Shown: positions 47,718-57,364, numbered from the stretch's first letter. The stretch is DNA of 64,000 bases from Gemmatimonadota bacterium (GCA_022563595.1 JADFNB010000004.1:1-64000), one strand, 5' to 3'. The notes: generated from the letters alone by a model not told the origin. Numbers and translations: made by a program.

Positions 47718-48841
47718 TCCAGATAACCGGCATTACCCTGCGCGACATCACGCTCCCGCTCAAAACGCCGTTTCGCATCTCGTCGGGCGTGACCACAGTC
47801 CGTCGGATCATGCTCGTGGCGGTCGAAGATGCGGATGGAGCGGTCGGGTGGGGCGAGTGCGTCGCCGACCGGGAACCGCATTACTCGGCGGAGACGATCG
47901 AGACATGCCGGCTCGCGCTGCGCGCCTGGGTGGCGCCGCGCGTGCTCGGCAAACAGTTCGCTCGCGCAGCCGACATCCATACGGCGCTGGAGCGTGACTT
48001 CAAGGGCCATCGAATGGCCAAGGCCGCGGTCGAGATGGCCGTATGGGCACTCGAAGCGGAGCGCGCCGGCATCGCACTCGCCGTGCTGCTCGGCGGCACG
48101 CGCGACATGATCGATGTCGGGATCTCACTCGGTATCCAGGATAGCCCCGACGCATTGGTCGAGCAGGCCCGCGCCGCCCGCGGGCAGGGGTACAGGCGCA
48201 TCAAGCTCAAGGTCGCACCCGGCCGCGATCTCGACTACGTGCGTGCGGTGCGGGAGGCGTTGGGAAACGACCTGACCCTCTCGGTAGATGCGAACGCGGC
48301 CTACCGACTCGAGGACGCTGAGCATCTGGCGGGGTTCGACGAGTTCGGCCTCGTGATGATCGAGCAGCCGTTCGAGGCCGAGGACCTGCGGCGGCACGCG
48401 GAGTTGCAGCGACGATTGCGTACGCCGCTCTGTCTCGACGAGTCCATCACCAGCGCCAATCGCGCTGAAGATGCGATGGCCCTCGGGAGCGCCCGGATCA
48501 TCAACATCAAGCCGGGTCGCGCGGGTGGTTTCACCTCGGCGAAAGCAATCCACGACATCTGCGCCGCCCATGACATTCCAGTCTGGTGCGGCGGGATGTT
48601 GGAAACTGGGATAGGGCGGGCCCACAACGTGGCCCTCGCGTCGCTTCCCCACTTCACGCTACCCGGTGACTTGAGCCCGAGCGCTCGTTACTGGGAGCAG
48701 GACATCGTGACGCCGGAGTGGACGATGACGGCCGACGGGCGGGTACGCGTTCCACGGGATCGGCCCGGACTCGGTGTGGACGTCAATATGGACCGCATCG
48801 ACGACCTCACCGTGCGCACCGAGGCCTTGAGAGCACCATGA
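47714..48841 (+). CDS. N-succinylamino acid racemase / o-succinylbenzoate synthase family enzyme
   Basis: 375 aa, enolase superfamily (muconate-lactonising subgroup, NSAR/OSBS). The catalytic lysines are Lys166 (KLKV) and Lys266 (KPGRAGG); metal ligands are Asp192 (DANAAY), Glu217 (EQPF) and Asp242 (DES). The spacings 26-25-25-24 equal those of Lys163, Asp189, Glu214, Asp239 and Lys263 in the Amycolatopsis enzyme. ATG overlaps the GNAT stop and its own stop overlaps the M20 gene (both ATGA). No other menaquinone gene is nearby, so racemisation of N-succinyl amino acids is favoured over MenC, but many family members do both. Confidence 0.85.
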   Translation: MIQITGITLRDITLPLKTPFRISSGVTTVRRIMLVAVEDADGAVGWGECVADREPHYSAETIETCRLALRAWVAPRVLGKQFARAADIHTALERDFKGHRMAKAAVEMAVWALEAERAGIALAVLLGGTRDMIDVGISLGIQDSPDALVEQARAARGQGYRRIKLKVAPGRDLDYVRAVREALGNDLTLSVDANAAYRLEDAEHLAGFDEFGLVMIEQPFEAEDLRRHAELQRRLRTPLCLDESITSANRAEDAMALGSARIINIKPGRAGGFTSAKAIHDICAAHDIPVWCGGMLETGIGRAHNVALASLPHFTLPGDLSPSARYWEQDIVTPEWTMTADGRVRVPRDRPGLGVDVNMDRIDDLTVRTEALRAP

Positions 48842-50022
48842 ACCCCGCAACCGAGACACTCGTTCCACCCAAGCTCCGCGATGAGTTGTTCGCCTTGCGA
48901 CACGAACTGCACAGGCACCCCGAACTGGCGTCCGAGGAGCAGGAGACCGCTGAGCGTCTCGAGGCCGCGCTCGAGCGTGCGGCTCCGGGCACGGTGCGAC
49001 GCATCGCCGGCACCGGCGTGGTGGGTCGCATCAAGGGCAGGAACGCCAATGCTCCGGTAGTAGCCGTGCGTGGTGACATAGACGCACTACCGGTGCAGGA
49101 AGCAACCGGCTGGGAGTTCCAATCGGTGAACGCTGGGGTCATGCATGCGTGCGGACACGACGTGCACGCCTCCTGGGCCGTCGGCGCGGCGCACCTGCTC
49201 GCAGCCGAACCCGCCGAGGGCGATGTGGTCATCGTGCTGCAACCGGCCGAGGAGACCGGACGAGGGGCACCGGCGGTCCTGGAGAGCGGCGCGCTCGACG
49301 ACGTGGTCATGATCTTCGGGGCGCACGTGGACATGCAGTTTGCGTTGGGCGAGGTCGTGGCCGAAGAGGGCCCCGTCGCCGGCTCCACCGATCAGTTCGA
49401 GATCGAGATCGTAGGGCGGGGCGCCCATGCCGCACGCCCGCACGAAGCGGAGGACCCCATCGTTGCCGCCGCCGCCATCATCGGCGCGCTGCAGCGAATC
49501 GTGTCGCGGCGTCTCGCGCCCGGCGAGCCCGGCGTCGTAACGGTCGGCATCATCCGGGCGGGCACCGCGTCAAACGTCATTCCGGAGCGCGCCTTGCTCA
49601 CAGGCACGCTCCGCGCCGTCCAGACCTCCACGCGCCGCGTGTTGCGGGATCAGCTCCGCGCGACGGCAACAGCAACCGCGGAAGCGCACGGTGTGCGCGC
49701 GGAGGTCACGATCAGCCACGGCCCGCCGCCGATCATCAACGTGCCCGAACCGATCTCCTGGGCCCGTGCCGCCGTAGGTCATCTGCTCGGCGACGGATCG
49801 CTGGTCAGGCTTCCCGCGCCGAACCTGGGCGGGGAAGATTTCGCCTACTACCTGGAGAAAATGGGCGGCTGTTTCCTTCGGATCGGCGCGCGTGGGCCCG
49901 ATCGAGACCCCATACCAGCGCACAGCGCGCACTTCCTCCCGCACGACGACGCGGTCCTGGTCGGAGCCGCCGTGTTGGCGGAAACGGCACGGAGGGCATC
50001 CGCAGCGCTCGCGCGGCGGTAG
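48838..50022 (+). CDS. M20-family amidohydrolase, likely N-succinyl-L-amino acid desuccinylase
   Basis: 394 aa from the ATG at 48838, overlapping the racemase stop. M20D fold: RHELHRHPELASEE, RGDIDALPVQE, MHACGHDVH (His107, His110), QPAEETGRGA (Glu138/139), a dimerisation insert, then NLGGEDFAYY with the last metal ligand. Family members hydrolyse N-acyl amino acids (hippurate, acetyl-diaminopimelate, indole conjugates). Coupling with the GNAT and NSAR genes points to removal of succinate from the L-isomer. Confidence 0.87.
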   Translation: MNPATETLVPPKLRDELFALRHELHRHPELASEEQETAERLEAALERAAPGTVRRIAGTGVVGRIKGRNANAPVVAVRGDIDALPVQEATGWEFQSVNAGVMHACGHDVHASWAVGAAHLLAAEPAEGDVVIVLQPAEETGRGAPAVLESGALDDVVMIFGAHVDMQFALGEVVAEEGPVAGSTDQFEIEIVGRGAHAARPHEAEDPIVAAAAIIGALQRIVSRRLAPGEPGVVTVGIIRAGTASNVIPERALLTGTLRAVQTSTRRVLRDQLRATATATAEAHGVRAEVTISHGPPPIINVPEPISWARAAVGHLLGDGSLVRLPAPNLGGEDFAYYLEKMGGCFLRIGARGPDRDPIPAHSAHFLPHDDAVLVGAAVLAETARRASAALARR

Positions 50023-50073
50023 CGGACGAAGGGCCACCCCGCCCCCCGTACCCCCGCCACCCCTCCCGACGGT

Positions 50074-51387
50074 TTAGGACCGCGCTTTCCCGCCGGCCAG
50101 GATCACCACCCCGACGACACCCGCAACCAGCGACGCTACCAGCACGCCGATCTTCGCGTAATCCAACAGGTACGATGTGCCAAACGCCTGGTCGGCGATG
50201 AAGAGCGACATCGTGAATCCGATCCCTGCGAGCGCGGCGGCGCCGATCAGTTGCCGCCACGTCATCCCACGGGGACGTGTTGCGATCCCGCTGGTAACGG
50301 CGAGCCAGGCAAATCCGGTCACGCCTACCAGCTTGCCGACCACGAGACCGAGGATGACGCCGATAGACACGGGATGCACCAGTGCATCTCCGAGATCCGA
50401 TCCTATCGTCACGCCTGCGTTGGCGAGGGCAAAGATAGGCATGATGAAAAAAATCACCCACGGATGGAGCGCGTGTTCCAGGCGCTGGAGCGGTGTTTCC
50501 ACCTGCTCTACCAGCGAGGCGAGGCCGTAGACCGCCTCCTGTTGCTCACCGGTGAGCGGGTGGATGTTCGGCTCCACATCCACGGTCTCCAGCCGATCCA
50601 GGATCTCCCGGCTCTTGGCGCGGAACACCCCCGTGTTGATCCGCGCCGTCGCCGGGATGGTGAGCGCCGCCAGGATACCGGCGATCGTCGGGTGCACACC
50701 CGACTGGAGGAACGCCACCCAGAGCAAGGCACCGAGCACGCCGTAGAAGGCTGGCCTGCGCACCCCCGCCAGGTTGAGGACGACCATTGCCCCGAAGATG
50801 GCGGCGGCGGCGGCGAGCATATGCCACGACACCTCCGCCGTATAGAAGAGCGCAATCACCAGCACCGCGCCGAGGTCGTCGACGATGGCCAGGGCGGCGA
50901 GAAAGACCTTCAACGAAAGCGGCACACGGTCGCCCAGCAGGGCCAAGACGCCCAAGGCAAACGCGATGTCGGTAGCCATCGGGATGCCCCAACCGTTCGC
51001 CGTGGGCCCGCCGAGGTTGAACGCGAGGAAGATGCTGGCGGGCACGACCATGCCACCAAGGGCGGCCGCCGCAGGGAGCGCTGCCTGCCGCGGCGATGCA
51101 AGCTCCCCCACCAGCACTTCGCGCTTGATCTCCAGTCCGATAACGAAGAAGAACACCGCCATCAGCCCGTCGTTCACCCAGTGGACCAGGTCCTTGGCGA
51201 TGATCCACTTCCCCACCCCGATCGTGATCGTGGTGTGCCAAAAGGCGGAGTAGCTCTCCGCCCACGGTGAGTTGGCCAGCCCCAGAGCCGTGGCCATACA
51301 GACCAGGAGCAGTATCCCTCCGGCTGCCTCGAGCCGGAAGAATTCCTGGAACGCCCGCAGCATGCCCCGGGACGCAGGCGGCGCCAT
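50074..51387 (-). CDS. nhaA: Na+/H+ antiporter NhaA
   Basis: 437 aa, about 12 membrane helices. Asp140 (ATDIAFALG) and the pair Asp170-Asp171 (LAIVDDLGAVLVIALFY) correspond to Asp133, Asp163 and Asp164 of E. coli. RLEAAGGILLLV at the amino end and GIGFTMSLFIADQAF at the carboxyl end are typical. ATG at 51387 (an inner Met ten residues on is possible). Convergent with the M20 gene and 28 bp downstream of an amidohydrolase gene. Confidence 0.95.
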   Translation of the reverse strand: MAPPASRGMLRAFQEFFRLEAAGGILLLVCMATALGLANSPWAESYSAFWHTTITIGVGKWIIAKDLVHWVNDGLMAVFFFVIGLEIKREVLVGELASPRQAALPAAAALGGMVVPASIFLAFNLGGPTANGWGIPMATDIAFALGVLALLGDRVPLSLKVFLAALAIVDDLGAVLVIALFYTAEVSWHMLAAAAAIFGAMVVLNLAGVRRPAFYGVLGALLWVAFLQSGVHPTIAGILAALTIPATARINTGVFRAKSREILDRLETVDVEPNIHPLTGEQQEAVYGLASLVEQVETPLQRLEHALHPWVIFFIMPIFALANAGVTIGSDLGDALVHPVSIGVILGLVVGKLVGVTGFAWLAVTSGIATRPRGMTWRQLIGAAALAGIGFTMSLFIADQAFGTSYLLDYAKIGVLVASLVAGVVGVVILAGGKARS

Positions 51388-51415
51388 GGAGTAGGGAATT
51401 AGGCGACCCGCTGGC

Positions 51416-52744
51416 TCACGGATGTCCCGCAGCAGGTCGCGTGCGGAACCGCTCGTACAACTTCGTGTGACGCGTGGACATCTCGATCGCTCTTCCCCGC
51501 ACGAACACCTGCTCGACCGTCGTACGGACGTCGAGCGGATCCCCATCGGCGATGAACAGGTTGGCCACCTTGCCCTGCTCGATCGATCCGACCTCGTCGT
51601 CGATACCCAGTATCCGCGCCGGCCACAGCGTGAGCGCCCGAAGTGCCGTGTCGGGATCCAGGCCGTGCGCCGTGGCTATGGCGGCGTGGTAGGGCAGATT
51701 CCGCGCGTTCGCCGCGTCGCCGGTGGAAAACGCGAACGTGACACCGGCACGCGCCAGAACGCCGGGCTGCGCGTAGATCGCGTCGAACGGATCGTCACGA
51801 CCGGGCGTTGAGAGGACGCTGCCCAGGATCACCGGGACGCCGCGTGCGGCCAACGAGTCGGCTACCCGCCACGCCTGGCGTCCGCCGACGATCACGGTAC
51901 TGAGACCGAACCGCTCGCCGAGCCGAACCGCGGCCATGATCTCAGGGGACGTGTTGGCGCTGAACCCCACCGGCATCTCGCCCCGCATCGCCAAGACCAT
52001 CGCTTCCATCTGGCGATCGATCTCGGGCACCGCGTTACGTGCCCTCCGCTCCGCGTAGCTCTTGGCGCGTTCGAAATACTCCTCTAGCTCACGGACCTGC
52101 CGCCGGGCGCGCCGCGCGAACTCCTCATCCGAAAGACGGCGCCGCGCGCCGGAAAACCCGCCTCGCCCAGCGGTCCGCTCGAGCGGAGGATAGCTGACCA
52201 CGAGCAACGCGAGCGGAACCCGCGTCATTTCCGCCGGCGTCCAACCATCGAGGTCTATCACCGTCCCCACACCGGAGATCCGCCCGCCGCTCGGTACGGA
52301 CAGAGCGGTCGTCACGCCGTTCACCCGCGTGACCGGAATCAGATCCGAGTTCGGATTGACGGCGACGACGGTCGCGATCGCCGGGTTGAAATCACCCACC
52401 TCCTCCAGATCGTTACCTCCCAGGACGGATCCGATCTCCCGCAACCCGACCCGGGACCACGCGTCGATCATGCCGGGATAGACGAACTTGCCGCTCGCAT
52501 CGATCACGCGCGCACCGGCGGGCACCTGCACGTCAGCGCCGACCGCGGTGATCCGCTCTCCCTCGATGAGGACGGTGCCGTTCTGGATGCGTGGCCCGCT
52601 CACGGGCACAACCGTACCGCCGACGACGGCGACGACCTGCGCCTGCGCCACGGCCGCCAGAGCACACGCCAGCGCCACAACAGCTGCCCACGTAGACACG
52701 ACCTTCCGACCGCCAATCCGCCGCTGCCTCGACCCGGCCATCAT
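51416..52744 (-). CDS. Exported amidohydrolase-like protein lacking the HxH motif
   Basis: 442 aa. A basic start, hydrophobic stretch and VAQAQVV cleavage site near residue 36 indicate export. The small beta-sandwich (GGTVVPVSGPRIQNGTVLIEGERI) and the closing VGSIEQGKVANLFIADGDPL are those of the imidazolonepropionase-like amidohydrolases. Where active members read PGxIDxHxH, this one has PGMIDAWSRV, so the first two metal-binding histidines are absent. A coiled-coil-like charged segment (about residues 205-245) is inserted. ATG overlaps the stop of the larger amidohydrolase gene (ATGA). It may be a non-catalytic partner of that protein. Confidence 0.8.
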   Translation of the reverse strand: MMAGSRQRRIGGRKVVSTWAAVVALACALAAVAQAQVVAVVGGTVVPVSGPRIQNGTVLIEGERITAVGADVQVPAGARVIDASGKFVYPGMIDAWSRVGLREIGSVLGGNDLEEVGDFNPAIATVVAVNPNSDLIPVTRVNGVTTALSVPSGGRISGVGTVIDLDGWTPAEMTRVPLALLVVSYPPLERTAGRGGFSGARRRLSDEEFARRARRQVRELEEYFERAKSYAERRARNAVPEIDRQMEAMVLAMRGEMPVGFSANTSPEIMAAVRLGERFGLSTVIVGGRQAWRVADSLAARGVPVILGSVLSTPGRDDPFDAIYAQPGVLARAGVTFAFSTGDAANARNLPYHAAIATAHGLDPDTALRALTLWPARILGIDDEVGSIEQGKVANLFIADGDPLDVRTTVEQVFVRGRAIEMSTRHTKLYERFRTRPAAGHP

Positions 52745-55464
52745 CGTGCGCCTCCATCAGAGGTGATCGGTTCCGCGTCCTGTTCTATTCGGTCACGCAG
52801 CTTCGGCGCGACGTCGTAGTCGAAGTAGATCACGCCGTCGATCATCGTCTTGTCGACCCGTGATCGGGGATCGAACGGATGGTGTGTCATGATCACGAGA
52901 TCCGCGTCCTTCCCGGGCTCCAGACTGCCGATCCGGTCCCCCAGACCGATATCAATAGCGGGATTCAAGGTGACCATCCTGAGCGCGTCCTGCTCGGAGA
53001 CCCCGCCGTACTTCATTGCCTTGGCGGCCTCCTGGAGCATGCGGCGCACCCGCTCGCCGCTGTCAGAGTTGATGGAGACCCGCACGCCCCGTCGGTGCAT
53101 CAGGGCGGCGTTGTACGGAATCGCGTCAAAGGCCTCGAGCTTGTACGCCCAGCTGTCGGCGAAAGTGCTGGCGCCGGCGCCGTGTGCGGCGATCTCGTCG
53201 GCGACCTTGTACCCCTCGAGCACGTGCTGAAAGGTGCCGATCGTGAAGCCCAGCGAGTCGGCGAGGTTGATGAGCATCAGGATCTCGTCTGCCCGATAGC
53301 TGTGCGAGTGAACACGGATAGTGCCGTCCAGTATCCCGACCAGGGTCTCCAGAAAGAGATCCCGCCGCGGTGGAACGCGGTCGCGTCGGGTTCTGCCCCG
53401 GAGCCGGTCATACTCGGCCCACTCCTGTTGGTAGGCGCGGGCTCGCTGAAACGCCTCGGCAATGGAATACTCGACGCCCATGCGTGTGCTCGGGAACCGT
53501 CGTGGCGCACCGGGAATGCTGGACCGGTTGGACCGCTTGGGGTTCTCGCCCAGGGCGAACTTGATCCCCCGCGGAGCATCCTCCACAAAGAGCTGGTCGG
53601 GACGCAGCCCCCAGCGAAGCTTGATCACGGCGTCCTGACCGCCGATCGAGTTGGCGGAACCGTGCAGGACGTGGATCGTGGTGACGCCTCCCGCGAGCGC
53701 TCGCCACAGTTGGATATCATCATGCTCGATCTCGTCGGCGATCCGAACCTGCGGCGTCAGATTATCCGTCCCCTCGTTGATTCCTCCTTCGATCGCCATG
53801 TGCGAATGTGAGTCTACGATCCCCGGAATCACATACTTCCCGCTTGCGTCGATCACCTCGGCGTTGCGGGGGACTCGAACGTCGCTTCCGATCTCCACGA
53901 TCTTCCCATCGCGAATGAGGATCGTGCCGCCCTCTATCGTACCGTTCGCGGCCGTGAGAATCGTCGCGTTGGTGACCGCGACCAACTGGCCACGCGGTAT
54001 GGTCGACGGCGGAATCGGTATCGCGGGTGGCGTGAATGGCCCAGTCGCTTCCGCGGCCTGCTCCTCCGCCGCTTCGTCTTCCGTTGCTTCTCCCGCCGCG
54101 TGCTCACCGCTGCCGCGGCTCCCCTCCCCCCCGCGCCGGCGGGACGGACGATCATCGTCCGGCGGGACCACGAACCGCTCGCCGTCCACGAACACCGCTT
54201 CCAGCTTGGTGGAATCGGCAAACAGATCGCCGGTAGCTACGATCAGGTTCGCGATCTTGCCCGGTTCAATCGATCCGAGGCGGTCGGCGATACCCATGAT
54301 CTCCGCCGGTACCACAGTGACCGCACGGAGCGCCACCGCTGGGGCGAGCCCCGCCCGGATCGTTCGGCGGACGGCACCACGGAAGTCGGCCGCTTCCACC
54401 GCGCCGCCACCCGACGTGAGCGCAAAGCTGATGCCCGCCGAATCCAACGCAGCGGCATTGTGGTCGATCAGCCACTGCAACGCGGAATCGCTAGGCGGCG
54501 GCTCCGGACGCGTGTAGAGGAACGACCGACCGGTTATCGAGTCGGGGGCCGCTAGCGCTAGCGAAACGAGAACGGGCCGTCGTTCGGATACGAGCAGCTC
54601 GAGCGCCAGCCACCCTTCACCGACGCTCGAGAGCACGTAATCGAGCCCGAACTCGTTGGCTAAGCCGACGGCACGGCGAATAGCCCGCTCGCTCCTCGCA
54701 TCGATGACCACCATGCCGTCACCGACGGCGTAGCTAGCGAGGGCGGTCGTATGCGGGCCCGCGGCCGGACGCTGCATCCCCCGAGGGTTAGCGTCGTACC
54801 GATCGCGCTGCAGGGCGAGGTACCGGGCGTCGAGTAAGCTCTGCCGTTGGTAGGCCATGACACCCATCAGCGTCCGAGGATAGCCGCTCCGTACTCCCTG
54901 GAACCCCATGTGGAGCGCGGCCGGCGAGATCAGGATCATCTCGCCGGGGCTGCCGCCCCGCAGATTGATCAGCGCGCTCTGCCCGCGGAACGTCCCGGCG
55001 GTCGGAGCGACCAGGGCAGCGCCGACACCAGCATCACGCCACTCGCGCACCGACCGGTGTGCGGACTGGAGTTCGTCGGCCACCATCCGCTCGGGATCTA
55101 GGCCTTGCCACCCCGTGGTGTCGCGCTGTGCGGTCGGGAGCGCCTGGAACCTGGTCTGCTGCGGACGCTCCCGTTGCTCGAGCGCCACGGTCGACGCAAG
55201 ATCGATCATGCCCGGGTACACGGTCTTGCCGCTGAGATCGAGTACCCGCGCGTCGGGCGGTACCGCGAGATCCGTACCGACCCCGGCTATCAATCCGTCG
55301 CGGATTACGACGGTGCCGCGCTCGATCGTCGCGCCCGAAACGGTAACGATGCGCGCGTTGACCAGCGCCCACGTATCCTCTTGGCCCGCCGCCGAGCGCG
55401 GCAGGACGGTCCCTACCGCCACCACGATGACGGCGAGCAACCCTACAGAACGTAGTCTCTTCAT
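52741..55464 (-). CDS. Exported protein with two amidohydrolase domains, one apparently inactive
   Basis: 907 aa from the ATG at 55464, followed by a signal peptide (LLAVIVVAVGTVL, cleavage near SAAGQ). Domain 1 (about 30-430) has the sandwich and closing GSIEPGKIANLIVATGDLF but reads PGMIDLASTV in place of the HxH strand. An acidic, low-complexity linker (about 435-480) leads to domain 2 (about 493-900), which keeps His553-Ser-His555 (VDSHSHM), FQHVLEGYK, and INSDSGE as further ligands. The tandem looks like an internal duplication in which only the second copy can bind metals. Substrate unknown; peptides or hydantoin-like amides are typical for relatives. Confidence 0.83.
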   Translation of the reverse strand: MKRLRSVGLLAVIVVAVGTVLPRSAAGQEDTWALVNARIVTVSGATIERGTVVIRDGLIAGVGTDLAVPPDARVLDLSGKTVYPGMIDLASTVALEQRERPQQTRFQALPTAQRDTTGWQGLDPERMVADELQSAHRSVREWRDAGVGAALVAPTAGTFRGQSALINLRGGSPGEMILISPAALHMGFQGVRSGYPRTLMGVMAYQRQSLLDARYLALQRDRYDANPRGMQRPAAGPHTTALASYAVGDGMVVIDARSERAIRRAVGLANEFGLDYVLSSVGEGWLALELLVSERRPVLVSLALAAPDSITGRSFLYTRPEPPPSDSALQWLIDHNAAALDSAGISFALTSGGGAVEAADFRGAVRRTIRAGLAPAVALRAVTVVPAEIMGIADRLGSIEPGKIANLIVATGDLFADSTKLEAVFVDGERFVVPPDDDRPSRRRGGEGSRGSGEHAAGEATEDEAAEEQAAEATGPFTPPAIPIPPSTIPRGQLVAVTNATILTAANGTIEGGTILIRDGKIVEIGSDVRVPRNAEVIDASGKYVIPGIVDSHSHMAIEGGINEGTDNLTPQVRIADEIEHDDIQLWRALAGGVTTIHVLHGSANSIGGQDAVIKLRWGLRPDQLFVEDAPRGIKFALGENPKRSNRSSIPGAPRRFPSTRMGVEYSIAEAFQRARAYQQEWAEYDRLRGRTRRDRVPPRRDLFLETLVGILDGTIRVHSHSYRADEILMLINLADSLGFTIGTFQHVLEGYKVADEIAAHGAGASTFADSWAYKLEAFDAIPYNAALMHRRGVRVSINSDSGERVRRMLQEAAKAMKYGGVSEQDALRMVTLNPAIDIGLGDRIGSLEPGKDADLVIMTHHPFDPRSRVDKTMIDGVIYFDYDVAPKLRDRIEQDAEPITSDGGAR

Positions 55465-55532
55465 GAGCCACAAGATCGGTTGGAGAGAACAGCCAAGCTA
55501 CGCTTTTCTCGGAGTACGTCCAGCACGCCGGC

Positions 55533-55844
55533 TCACCGCCTCCGCTCTTCCCCGTCCCACGTCTCGCTTCCCGCATCACTCGGCTCGCCCAGTATCCGCT
55601 TCCGCAACCGTACCATCCGCCGGAGAGCGCGTTTTTGCACCACCACGGCCCAGAGTATGAACACTCCGGCTCCGCTGAGTACCGCCCCCCCCACGAGCCA
55701 CACCAGGCCACTCTCGGCCGAGCCGACGCGCTGTCCGATGGCGGCCCCGATCCAGCCACCCAAGAACGAAGCTGCCCACACCACGAGCGGCGTGAGCAGC
55801 CATCCGACGATGCGTAGCAGCCGGTCAGCCGGCCGGATCTTCAC
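55533..55844 (-). CDS. Small membrane protein, unknown
   Basis: 103 aa with two membrane helices (LLRIVGWLLTPLVVWAASFL and LVWLVGGAVLSGAGVFILWA) followed by a basic, charged tail. GTG at 55844 overlaps the stop of the preceding membrane-protein gene (GTGA). No recognised family. Confidence 0.6.
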   Translation of the reverse strand: MKIRPADRLLRIVGWLLTPLVVWAASFLGGWIGAAIGQRVGSAESGLVWLVGGAVLSGAGVFILWAVVVQKRALRRMVRLRKRILGEPSDAGSETWDGEERRR

Positions 55845-56458
55845 CGGCGATGCATCACCGCCGACAGCGGAACGTGCAGCGCGAGCGCGATAGCGAACGC
55901 GAGCGCCGCGACGGCCGGATGAAACGGGGCGATCTCGAGTCCCGCGATGATCCAGAACAGGATGACGGCGATCCCGCCGGTCTGGACACCCTGAACCAGC
56001 GGCTGCGGGTCACGTCCGCCCTGTGCGGCGTACGCCACAACCATCCCGCCCAGCCACGCGAGGAAGGCAGAGCCCATCCACCAGACGGGGATGTACCAGA
56101 AGCCGCTCCCGCCGCCGATCGCGTCCCACGTCCAGTGATAGACCGACAGGGGCCGCAGCAGCACCACGTCCAAGACGGTAAAGGCGACCGCACCGAGCAG
56201 GCCGAGGAGGGTACACCACGCGATGCCGTCCGCGCTCCGCGGCCGCGTCCACAGCGCCGGCAGATACCCGAACACCACGCCGCCCGCCAGAACCAGCAGC
56301 GAGAGCACGAGCGTCTCGGTGTTTCCGGACATAGCACGGACCAAAAGGGCGAACGCGACCACACCAACGGCGGTCAGGATGCCGAGCTTCACCCCACCAC
56401 CCACGATGGTACGGACGTCGGCGCGGTCGACCGCCATCGGTTCAGCGGCTGTGGTCAT
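55841..56458 (-). CDS. Multi-pass membrane protein, unknown
   Basis: 205 aa with about six hydrophobic segments (LGILTAVGVVAFALLV, LVLSLLVLAGGVVFGYLPAL, LLGLLGAVAFTVLDVVLL, FLAWLGGMVVAYAA, GIAVILFWIIAGLE, VAALAFAIALALHVPL). No catalytic motif seen and no family recognised. It is coupled to the 103-aa membrane protein and lies 64 bp after coaX. Confidence 0.65.
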   Translation of the reverse strand: MTTAAEPMAVDRADVRTIVGGGVKLGILTAVGVVAFALLVRAMSGNTETLVLSLLVLAGGVVFGYLPALWTRPRSADGIAWCTLLGLLGAVAFTVLDVVLLRPLSVYHWTWDAIGGGSGFWYIPVWWMGSAFLAWLGGMVVAYAAQGGRDPQPLVQGVQTGGIAVILFWIIAGLEIAPFHPAVAALAFAIALALHVPLSAVMHRR

Positions 56459-56522
56459 CTCGATGATCTCCGTCTCAGCGTAAGGGCCGCCACAAGTTAG
56501 CCCCGCCCCAGAGGGAGTTCAA

Positions 56523-57302
56523 TCACCAGACGAGACCGAGATGCCCTGCGGCGAGTCGCAGTCCCTGAAGTGTGAGCATCAGGTCGACCTTCTCGATCTC
56601 GGAAGACAGCGGCGCGATATGTGGGGCTAGCCCTCCCGTGGCGACCACCTGTGGGACCGCATCCCCGGGCCACTCGGCCTTGATGCGCCGCACGATACCG
56701 TCTACCGCATCCACGGCGCCGAACACCACGCCCGCGCGAATGCAGTCCTCGGTTCGGCGACCGATCACGGCGTCCGGCGCCGCGAAATCCGTGGCAGGGA
56801 GCTTGGCCGCCCGCTGAGTCAGCTCGTCGGCGGCCGTCCGCAGGCCGGGGGCGATCACACCCCCGATGAACCGTGCGTCGGCCATGATGCAATCGAAGGT
56901 AGTGGCCGTTCCAAAATCGACGACGATCGTATCACGCCCATACAGCTCGGCGGCCGCAAGCGTGTTGGCCACGCGATCGGCGCCCACACTCAGCGGCTCG
57001 TCCACATCCAAGGTCAATGGAAGGTCACCATCCGGCGTGATCTCGAGAGGTGTCACGCCACACGCCTGGCGCACACCATCGGCGACCGCGTCCGTGATCG
57101 CCGGCGCCACGGACGCAAGCACGGCCGCGCGTACCTCGTCCGTGGACCGGCCGGCATGCACGAAGTACGTCGTGAACATCGCCGCCCACTCGTCCGGCGT
57201 CCGGGCGGCGACCGTCGTGAGCCGCCAATGTCCGGCCACATGATCGTCCTCGAAGAGGGCGAGCGTGATCTCGGTGTTCCCGATGTCGATCGCTAACAGC
57301 AC
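56523..57302 (-). CDS. coaX: Type III pantothenate kinase
   Basis: 259 aa. First step of coenzyme A synthesis. ASKHA-fold motifs: AIDIGNTEITLALFE at the amino end, GADRVANTLAA, VVDFGTATTFD and VATGGLAPHI. GTG start at 57302 (the codon before LLAIDIGNT). The pairing coaX-birA is common because some birA and coaX genes are even fused. Confidence 0.93.
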   Translation of the reverse strand: MLLAIDIGNTEITLALFEDDHVAGHWRLTTVAARTPDEWAAMFTTYFVHAGRSTDEVRAAVLASVAPAITDAVADGVRQACGVTPLEITPDGDLPLTLDVDEPLSVGADRVANTLAAAELYGRDTIVVDFGTATTFDCIMADARFIGGVIAPGLRTAADELTQRAAKLPATDFAAPDAVIGRRTEDCIRAGVVFGAVDAVDGIVRRIKAEWPGDAVPQVVATGGLAPHIAPLSSEIEKVDLMLTLQGLRLAAGHLGLVW

Positions 57303-57364
57303 CCGTTACGCCATACCTTCCCGTAGTGTCGGTTCCATCGTGACTTCACACTCCCTTTCACCTT

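Noticed and set aside
47714-48841. menC of a menaquinone operon
   Set aside because: No other men gene is in the window and the partners are a GNAT and an M20 enzyme. OSBS activity is still possible, so it is not named menC.
50023-50073. Bidirectional terminator between the M20 gene and nhaA
   Set aside because: The 51-bp gap is C-rich with no stable inverted repeat or T-run.
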